From Apoda limacodes (taxonomy: Eukaryota > Arthropoda > Insecta > Lepidoptera > Limacodidae): 64,000 nt of DNA. This document shows, piece after piece, positions 56,251-64,000 of the stretch; position 1 is the stretch's first letter; each line of letters starts with the position of its first letter. The stretch lies in the NCBI GenBank assembly GCA_946406115.1, contig OX291550.1, positions 20,560,722 to 20,624,721 of the forward strand. Reading direction: 5' to 3'. A program made the translations under genes and the position numbers. A model generated the notes under the pieces. The model did not search any database and had not been told where the DNA came from. It saw nothing but the letters and a program-made list of their open reading frames with translations.

Positions 56251-56647
56251 TGACATAAATATGACACCGGACATTAATAATTATCATAACATAGTGTAAA
56301 AACTTCAGTAAAATACTGTGCCTTTTTTTTAAATTTGCAAGGTGTAAATGACCTTTGCGTTTAACAGATAAAGGTTTTTTGTTATTTTTACTGATATCCT
56401 TCAACTCGTTTCGTTTTAATGAATTTTAAGGTTAAAAATCCCTATCAACTTCTGTACAATTCAAATTTAAACGCGCACCAAATCTGACGCGTTACGATAT
56501 TGAAAACGCACGTATGTACATAAAATACTTTATATTTTGTGATACGCACCGCAACACGACGCACCGCAGTGCACCCAACCTTAGAATATCAAGTTGGCTA
56601 CTAAAATGCGCGTCATATAAGTTTGCACGTATTAAAATGCGAAGCGA

Positions 56648-57040
56648 TAATTCTACCCATACTGTGTCCTTAGAGAAAACCTTGGCAGGGAGCTCATTCC
56701 ACAACCCAAGCGTTCGCGGGAGAAAGTTTCTCTGAAACCGCTCTGTACGCGACCATTTCGGTTCTTAAGTGTGAGAATGAATTCCCTGCCGATGGCGAGC
56801 GGTGCGATGGTAGAAAGTAGCCGTGGGCATTATTTCGAACAATTCCTCAGAACACAACCCATTGTACAAGCGGTAGAACACACACAGGGAGGCAAAGTCT
56901 CTCCTCAGACTTAGGGGCTCGATGAGAGAGCCAAGCTGGTATCCGGGTGCACCCGCCCAGAGATAGCAGCAGTACTCCATATGGGGCCGGACTTGCGACT
57001 TGTAAAGCAGCAACCTTTGCCCCGACGTGAAGTACTGCCC
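56648..57040 (-). pseudogene. LINE ORF2 C-terminal domain, frameshifted and truncated
   Basis: After a frame change near 57030: LLYKSQVRPHMEYCCYLWAG, then EPLSLRRDFASLCVFYRLYN, SEELFEIMP and, after another change, LGLWNELPAKVFSKD, where the match ends. Compared with the 23.85-kb copy the final FFKK..FGFLKGRQR segment and 3' UTR are absent. Confidence 0.85.
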
Positions 57041-58218
57041 GCTCTGTTGAGTACACCAAGTTTTTTGGACGCCAGCTTTACCTTGTCTAGCAAGTGATTT
57101 CGGAACTGAACATCGCTGGAGATGTGAACACCAAGGATCCCAATGCTCTTGGAGATGGAGAGGGGAGTGTTCTGGAATTGTGGGACTACAGTGAATGGGG
57201 TTTTCTTAGCGGTGAACGCGCAGACTTGTGTCTTTGAAGGGTTGAATCGGAACAAGATTTCCCGACCCCAGTCAGAGACCTTGGACAGACCGATCTCGAT
57301 TTGAGACATAAGTTCTTCACGTTTTTCCTCCACAACAGAACGAGGGATGCTTGCACGGCCCGTATAATAAGCGTCTCCAGTACTGTCATCTGCATAGCAA
57401 TGTATGTTGTTGACCTCCAACATATCATTGATGTGCAGTAGAAACAGCGTAGGAGACAGTACAGAGCCTTGCGGGACACCAGCATTAATGTTCATGCTAT
57501 TAGAGCGACTACCGTCAACTACGGCTCGTATGCGTCTGCTGGACAAAAAGCTAGCCACCCATTTGCACAAACCCTCGGGCACTCCGTAAAATGGCAACTT
57601 CGATAGAAGACCCCGGTGCCAGACCCGATCGAACGCCTTCGCTATGTATAGGCTACATGCCAATGCCTCCCCCTGACTCTCAATGGCTAGTGCCCATCGG
57701 TGTGTGAGATACACAAGAAGGTCACCAGTGGAGCGACCGTGGCGAAAGCCATATTGACGGTCGCTGATCAGGTCATGTTTTTCTTGGTATCTCAAAAGCT
57801 GTGTGTTGATCACACGCTCCATCACCTTGGAGAGGAGAGAGGTAATAGCGATAGGCCTATAATTCGATAGATCTGATCTATTGCCCTTTTTGGGCTCCGG
57901 GTGCACATTCGCAGTCTTCCATGAAAACGGAAATTGCCTAGTATGGTAGGAAAGCGGGAAGAGGCGTGTGAGTACAGGACATAACTCAGGAGCACACTGC
58001 TTAAGCACCACTGCTGGTATACCGTCTGGCCCACTCGACTTATGAACGTCTAGGGAAAACAACGCCCGCCGGACCTCTCGCTGTGTTATAGAGATTTCCG
58101 GTATGGTCTTACCGCACCACGGTAAAGTAGGTGGTACAGCGCCTTCGTCGTTCATATTCGAGTTGGAGGCAAAGAGACTGCCCAATAGATCGGCTTTCTC
58201 TTTTGCACTATGGGCCAA
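56911..58218 (-). pseudogene. LINE ORF2 reverse transcriptase with altered catalytic box
   Basis: 435 open codons, of which about 395 belong to RT. In order: VRRALFSLDVHKSSGPDGIP, NYRPIAITSLLSKVMERVIN, QYGFRHGRSTGDLL, block A as SLYIAKAFDRVWH, GVPQGSVLSPTLFLLHINDM, HCYADDSTGD and ILGVHIS. The catalytic YADD box is intact, but block A has Tyr (TAC, near 57648) where the first catalytic Asp is expected. This alone should abolish polymerase activity. Confidence 0.9.
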
Positions 58219-58697
58219 GTCGCCATCGGTCTTTCGCAGTGGTGGTAACGACGACTGGCAGAAGTTCCCCTCGGCAGCTTTAGCAAGCGACCAGAAAGCA
58301 CGACTCCCAGAAGGATAGCTTTCTTACTGAACCTCGAGGCAGCATTTAATTTGCGTTTTAACTCAGAAATATTCGGATCCTTATTATTACGAGCCGTGGT
58401 CCAAGCCTCATACGCAGTTTGCTTAAGAATTATAACTTCTCTGCAAGACCTATTAAACCACGGTCGTTTTTTGACGCCGGCAGCTACTCGCAGGTTAGGA
58501 ATGAAACATTCCATACCAACGAGGATTGTCTCAGTGACTGCGGCTGCGCAGAAATCAGGATCATCTGAGCTAAAGCAGAACTGCCTCCACGGGTACGATG
58601 CATAAAATTCTCGCAATCCGTCCCAGTCTGCCGACTTATAGTGCCACACACGACGCCAATTATTTGGCCCAGAAGGATCGGGTTGTGTGCATGACAT
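58152..58697 (-). pseudogene. LINE ORF2 linker between endonuclease and RT
   Basis: The frame resumes after SSDH with WRRVWHYKSADWDGLREFYA, CFSSDDPDF, KKRPWFNRSCREVIILKQTA and ELKRKLNAASRFSKKAILL, the usual EN-RT connector of this LINE type (W.Y..A.W..LR.FY and PWF...C). A frame change near 58320 separates it from the RT frame. Confidence 0.75.
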
Positions 58698-59021
58698 TTG
58701 AGTCCGACGAGACAGTGGTCCGAGGAGCCAAGAGGCGCATCCACTGAGACGGAGTATCCGTCCGGACGTGTAGTCAGCAAAAGGTCCAGTAAGGAGCTCG
58801 TATGGTCCTCTATATCTGGTATTCTCGTTGGAGAAAGTACCAGCTGAGAGAATATGATGTGTCGGCCGGGCAGGATATCTGCGTCTCCGTTAGAAAGAGG
58901 ATGGTCGGCTGCGCAGTTTCGAGGTGATGGTGGACTGCATATGCATACTGATATTGCAAAAATCAACATTGTATGTGGATGGAGTAGCCGCTGTAAAAAC
59001 TCTTTTTCTTTTTCTGGCCAT
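58484..59021 (-). pseudogene. LINE ORF2 start and apurinic endonuclease, deleted and frameshifted
   Basis: ATG at 59021 starts MARKRKRVFTAATPSTYNVD. After a frame change, text corresponding to TILFLTET (endonuclease core near the catalytic Glu) is followed closely by SPTRIPDIEDHTSSLLDLLL and SSDHCLV, the C-terminal endonuclease motif with catalytic His. Most of the middle of the domain is missing, so this copy cannot encode an active endonuclease. Confidence 0.75.
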
Positions 59022-59024
59022 TTT

Positions 59025-59640
59025 ATATAAAGTTACTTAGACTAGGGATGAGGATTCACTGCACAGACAGCTTAGAAGACAAAAAGGTGCGGTACTAAGA
59101 CTGCGGAAGCTCAACACAGATGATACGGTTGCTGGCATGGCGGGCGGAAGGGCCCCTGATCCCTTTCTGTTGAAGTAGCCGGGTCCACTCCGGTCTCCTT
59201 CTCCGGCACGACTACCACCTCAGAGACTTTACACAGGCTGGCGGATCAGCCTCCCAGGGCGGAGATTAAGTGATCCCTGGGTTCGGGAATCCGTTCAACC
59301 TGCGGGCGGCCAGCGGTCATCTGTTTCATCAGGTCTCCCTGACCGCCGAACCAGCACGCCGCGTCTACGCCGAGCAATGACAGCGATAAGCACCGCCGGT
59401 CCTCCGCTGTCCGCGCAGCGAATCCTCAAAGAGAGCTCTGGCAACCTTACTCACCGCCAGGAACACAGCACTACTCAATGTTAGTGTTATTGTGGCCGCG
59501 GTTTTCTGTAAGGTGGAGGTACTTCCCCAGTTCGGGCCGCTCATTCGAGCAAGTACTCGCTATGCCCCGCTTTATTTGTTCGGGCAGCTTATTCGAGCGA
59601 GTACTTGCAGTGCCCTACCGCTCTTAATTAATCTCTAAAT
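59025..59640 (-). repeat. GC-rich LINE 5' region with a doubled 45-bp-scale motif
   Basis: CATTCGAGCAAGTACTCGC and TTATTCGAGCGAGTACTTGC (plus-strand text at about 59544 and 59590), each preceded by GTTCGGGC, form two direct units at the element's outer end. Such 5' repeats often hold LINE promoters. The rest has no long ORF that I can identify. Confidence 0.55.
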
Positions 59641-61340
59641 TAAATAGGACCAATCTGTGGCTTATTCCTTCCCTACACGAGAACATTTCACAAATCAGTT
59701 TATAGATGACGGAGTTCTAAGGTAACAAACATTAAAAAAAACCAAACAACCGCATTAAGAACCTCCTTCCTTTTTTAAAGACGATTCAAAAGTAAAACAA
59801 ATAGTTTCAAATTTATTATTATTATTTTTGAAAATTGTCTTTATTCTTTACTAATTTTTTTTATACAGTCACCAAAAAGGCGTTCTATATTTGTAATTAA
59901 ATAAATTTGAATTTAGTTTTTATTCAAAAGGATTCCCTTAAAATATTAAAAGTTATGGATTTTTTTATAACTGACCGTTTAACTAACCCGCTTTCTTCTC
60001 GTTAAAACAGTAACTTAACACTTAACCGGGAGCATGAGATGAAAAAAATGACACAAAAAAATGTGGCCGGGTATGTCATACCCGAATTTTTATTTACCAT
60101 TATTGTAGTTCCTATCATATTTTTAAAATTTTTTATTGATTGTACTTAATAATATAAAGAATTATAATGAAATTGAATGAAAGAATTTTTTAATTATAAA
60201 ATAATTGTTTTTCTTTTACAATGTTATTACGTAAAGGCACAACATTTTAAATCTTTAGAAAATCGATACAATGTAAGCTAAATATTATTCTCATGAATTT
60301 TTAACTTAAATCTTAAAGACAATAAGATTTCTCTTCAAAAAAAATAACTATAAATATTTGAATCAAAAATATTATTAGACTAGTGTTGCGAAGCAAATAG
60401 AAAGATACACAACTTTTAAATTGTTTCCGGGTAAGAAATACCCTGCCCCATGCTTGTGGGGTAATATCTTAAATTACCGCATCAGCGCCATCTAGCGATT
60501 ATTAACAGTAACACATTTGTTTGTTGGACACGATTTTCAATAAAGTCGGGCTGGTTTACTAATTCAATAGGTGACCGCTTAGCGGTACACTTCTTGTTTA
60601 AATTGTGGAACCCATTTTAAATAGTTACTTAACTAGTCATCGCGTTAATATTTTTAGCGTTTTTTAGAACTGACTTACTTTGTCTCACGCTCGCAACGAA
60701 ATCCATTTTTTTGGACACCGATTGCGTTATTTTTTACCTTCCAAAGTTGTGTGTGCGTCTTACTTTAAAACCACCTGTTAAATAGATTCCCGCAAAAACA
60801 AAATTTAGAAACGTTTTTAATACTTTTTTTAAGTTTGTGAAACTAAACTATTCGTTCATTGACTTATGAAGATAAAAACTTGCGAAGCGAAGTGCTCTTC
60901 CTATGGATAAAATGTTTTGCGTAACGTTGAATAATAATAACGCAATCTTATCTAGCCTGTCTCTATCTATCTACTCGCCGTAGTTTACCGACTAGATTCT
61001 GTACCTACCTATATTTAGTTTTTTTGAAGTTTGTCCTGTCTGTATATTCTATTTGTCTGTCACTGTACTACGTTGCAAAAAAGAAATGCAGTCCTATAAA
61101 AATCCATGATAATATGTGTTTGAACGTAGTGATCTACTGGAATCACACAAACAGAAATGTAACATATGTAAAGGGTTTTTATTTGTTGAGCATAAATTTT
61201 ACCGTGTTTCTTGAAAAAAAGTGTGGAGTGTTAAATATATATATTCATTTGTATATTTTTCTTACATTGTAAACTTCGAAGAAAATATTATGTTGGAAGT
61301 TTATTCTAAACCATTAATAAATTAAAAAAAATATTTCATG
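59641..61340. other. AT-rich sequence, no gene recognised
   Basis: Contains a GTGGCCGGGTATGTCATACC inverted motif near 60062 and CAGCGCCATCTAGCG at about 60484. No exon supported. Confidence 0.35.
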
Positions 61341-61350
61341 ACATCTATTA

Positions 61351-61550
61351 CTAAAGTTTCTCAATGCTTGTTTGCCACCATGGTGGTATAATAAAAACAT
61401 TATACTTGTTGTTAATTTTATAAAAATCCTTTGCTGTTGATATCGTGATCTTAAAGTTCGTAAACCTCCAATCGTTTTCATAAGTGAAAAACATGCCAAG
61501 TGAAAACTCGGTAGAACCAATGACAACTACAAACAACAAAAACACATCCT
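61351..61550 (-). other. Possible terminal exon, weak
   Basis: On the minus strand a TGTAACAG acceptor-like site precedes an open frame (VFLLFVVVIGSTEFSLGMFF onward, ending WWQTSIEKL, TAG) with AATAAA about 50 bases after the stop (61300-61305). However, the IPPWWQTS part comes from text resembling the LINE tail GTTTGCCACC.T.GTGGTAT at 61368-61390, which argues against a host exon. Confidence 0.2.
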
Positions 61551-62155
61551 GTTACATTGAAGAAACTACATGCACATTTTTTTTTATTTTCATGTTATTT
61601 TAGATGCATTACACAAGCCCAAACGCAAAGTAAATCTAAACTATTTGCTTCATCACGTTATTAAAATTTTAGTGAGCATAATTTGCAATAATTGCAGTAG
61701 TCTACATTATTGTTTTTTGTCATCCAGTGCTGGCTGTTGGCATACAAATATCTGACAGTCGAGTACCCATTCGCACTGGGTAAGCGCGACGGACTATGGT
61801 CAAGTCTCCCTCTTTAAAGAGAGGCCTGTGATCCCATAGTGAATTGTATAATTGTTAAGGCAAGCAAGGAAAATGTTTAAAAATGAGGTTAAGTATAGAC
61901 GTTATCGCAATCACTCGTACCGTTGTTGATGAAAACTGCCGTATCAAACAGCTCGACACGGAAGTCCTAGCATAAGAGTTCTTTTTTCCGATTTTTGTAC
62001 GGAACCCTAAGACCCATATTAACCTGTATGTAGTTATAGCTAATAAAAAAAACAAAATAATAAGAATATGAATCCTGCAATAGACAGTCTGAACATTTTT
62101 GAATGCTACTTCGAACCTGTCTAGTTTAGCCTTTTCTTTAAACTAGATGTATGTA

Positions 62156-62230
62156 TAGTGCAAGAAACTTTTGTGACCATTGGTCAAAAATTTAAAACTG
62201 CAGTAGCCATATAATAATGGTGTGTACTTA
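62156..62230 (+). mobile_element. Left half of the 143-bp MITE family
   Basis: TAGTGCAAGAAACTTTTGTG, a GGTCAAAAATTTAAAACTGC block and CCATATAATAATGGTGTG follow the left half of 43758-43900. The right terminal repeat is missing. Confidence 0.65.
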
Positions 62231-63511
62231 CTTGATACTTTCTTAAACGGTGCACAAGCACATTATTCTAGAAAGCTATCAAGTCCTTAGCTTATCAGAT
62301 GCTTCAGTGTTTAATGTCCAGCCGATGATCCCTGTAATTATGCGTAGGATTTTTATATTTTAGGATTCCGTTGACAAATACAACCATTAATAATGTTTTT
62401 GTGTTACGTTCGTTCATCAACATAGACTTTTCTAATACCTTTAAACAAGCAATTCTTGTATATATATATATATATAATCTGAATCTCGGAAACGGCTTCA
62501 ACGATTTGCATGAGTATGCAAGGGGTTTCGACGATGATTAATCGACCTAGCTAGGTATCATATTATTTAAAAAACGTCGTTTTATCCGTGTTTTCAGGCA
62601 ATTATAAACTGAATAATATGACTCTTCCTGACATGTATTGGCGAGTAGTAATACTATTATTTTTACCGACACAGCAACTTTAAAACTTCTTGACAGTAGA
62701 TGGCGAGGTTAAAAAAAAACGAGCCGGCTCGGTCTTCCAGGTACTATAATAAAATTTTGAATAACTCTGCCCGTACATTTAACGAACATATGTTTTCTTT
62801 GCTACACATTGTCTATGATGTCTTTGGAGAAATTTTGAAAAATGTATGAGGTTTTTAAGTAACTTTTTCTCAGCAAATTTTCGGAGCTCAATTAAAAGTA
62901 TTGTCCTCCTCCCTCCCTCTTACTTTTTAACTGCTTTCTAATACTCTTGAATTATTACAATAATAGTACTCTATTACTTATTCTAAATTATTTAAAAAAA
63001 AATCTGTTTTTCTTAATATTTTTATTCTACGGAACCTGAACCTTACTGCGCATTCGACACGTACCTGACCGATTTTTCTTGAAAAATCCGGTAGACCGTC
63101 AGCCACTGGTACTGGTACGAAAGTACTTTTGTATATTTTAGATTTCTAATGATTTTTTTGACCTGACAATGTGCTCACCCATAAGCCTGCATATATAAAA
63201 AGTTTACGGTATAATAATAGTTGCTGGCAAACTATGAATAGTACCTACATTTTAAAGCCATTATATTACCTTAGATGTAAAACCTGTTCATTTTACATAG
63301 CAGCATATCCTACCCAGATATGTTTATAACCAAAATAGCTATACACATAAAGGTCGATGATACAAAAAAATCATTTTTGGCTGTTTCTAAGCACTTATTA
63401 TGATTTCACCTACTTTTTTGTCTTCTTTGTCTACCATGTTGCTTATTTTACTTTACTTAGTTTCAATGTTTTGATATTCTTTCATTTTACCTATTTTTAA
63501 TTTTCTAACGT

Positions 63512-63740
63512 CGATGGTAGCCTCGTGGTTTGGGTGTCTGCCTCGCGTTTTGAGGGGCAGTGGTTCGAGCCTGGCGAGTCTTTTTTTATTTAAATTTCTT
63601 AAGTGAATTGATTATTCATACCATGAATTTGACGTGAAGAAAAATAATGTGAGGAAACCTTCATGTGTCGAAAAAAAAGATACAGATCCCGTGTGATGGA
63701 CAACGGACGCAATAGCCCTCTCTTAAGTTATGCCATGCCC
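63512..63740 (+). mobile_element. tRNA-derived SINE with intact head
   Basis: GATGGTAGCCTCGTGGTTTG carries the A-box-like start, and AGTGGTTCGAGCCTGG the B box. After a T-run come AAGTGAATTGATTATTCATA, AAAATAATGTGAGGAAACC and AATAGCCCTCTCTTAAG, the usual lepidopteran SINE tail order. Related to 18940-19095. Confidence 0.75.
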
Positions 63741-64000
63741 CAAGCTTTCAGAAAAAACTTATAACCACTGATATTGTTTGTATATGTAAAAAGTTAAGTG
63801 CGAGTCGGGCTCGAGGGCTCTGTATCACCACATAATTGACGACTACAAACCACACCATCCGTTGAAATTCCGTTCCGTTCAAGAATAACCTCAGCTCTTC
63901 CTTTGAGAAGGAGGCTTAGTCTATAGTTTACCGAGCTAGCTCCAAGGGAATCGGCGGACGTTATCAAGCTAATTGCCACTCTACTGTTTAACAGACAGAC
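63741..64000. other. Right edge, repeat debris
   Basis: AAGTTAAGTGCGAGTCGGGC at about 63791 marks another piece of the GTGCGAGTC dispersed repeat class, followed by text with no recognised gene. Confidence 0.35.

Larger units (their letters stand above)
56648..59640 (-). mobile_element. Damaged Jockey/CR1-like LINE, 5' region to truncated 3' end
   Basis: Minus-oriented, with a GC-rich 5' region (about 59640-59030), the ORF2 start, endonuclease remnants, reverse transcriptase and a C-terminal domain. It ends at about 56648 within the ORF2 C-terminus; the 3' UTR and poly(A) present in other copies in the window are missing. The base composition stands out sharply from the AT-rich flanks. At least three frameshifts and one internal endonuclease deletion are visible. 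No separate ORF1 was identified. Confidence 0.88.

Noticed and set aside
55912..56274. 120-codon minus frame with hydrophobic segment
   Set aside because: It reads through the CpG patch and AT-rich DNA without a family motif, splice signals or poly(A) signal; likely chance.
57404..57589. Plus-strand frames opposite the LINE RT (also at 58103 and 58351)
   Set aside because: They are antisense shadows of the GC-rich ORF2 coding sequence.
63512..63585. Functional tRNA gene
   Set aside because: A and B boxes are recognisable, but the stems do not pair as a proper cloverleaf, and the segment continues into a SINE body.

Overview
The window looks like nuclear DNA of a moth or butterfly (Lepidoptera). 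It is AT-rich. It carries two spliced insect genes with short exons in long introns, tRNA-derived SINEs, and dispersed repeats containing the 'AAGTGCGAGTC' / 'GACTCGCACTTG' core common in lepidopteran genomes. There is no prokaryotic operon, CRISPR array or rRNA. The assignment rests on sequence features and recalled family resemblance, not on a search.

Left part (1-9.7 kb): the last six coding exons of a plus-strand coiled-coil gene resembling CCDC96/CFAP184, a ciliary axoneme protein. They splice in frame to a stop at 9666. Its last intron starts with a GC donor and holds a broken antisense Ty3/Gypsy element (about 6.28-9.24 kb). An AT-rich repeat field (11.3-12.5 kb) with two matching 172-bp inverted-end elements separates it from the next gene.

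Middle (13.7-40.4 kb): a complete minus-strand gene for an SLC17-type anion transporter (sialin / 'inorganic phosphate cotransporter' group). Nine coding exons join without frame conflict into 539 residues. The introns hold most of the unusual DNA: a 2.33-kb element with about 50-bp terminal inverted repeats, an exact 8-bp target duplication and an internal 105-bp satellite (21283-23613); a large imperfect inverted duplication (29.07-36.75 kb) in the 11.6-kb first coding intron; and MITEs, SINEs and LINE tails, several within 50 bp of splice sites.

Right part (40.4-64 kb): no host gene could be assembled. It holds SINEs, a palindromic minisatellite (42.2-42.4 kb), Tc1/mariner-like MITEs (43.76-43.90 and 45.53-46.63 kb), a damaged Jockey/CR1-like LINE (56.65-59.64 kb) and two CpG-bearing patches that could be promoters (about 48.05-48.2 and 55.9-56.25 kb). 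The two host genes converge and show no functional link. The most novel-looking items are the satellite-bearing inverted-repeat element and the inverted duplication.
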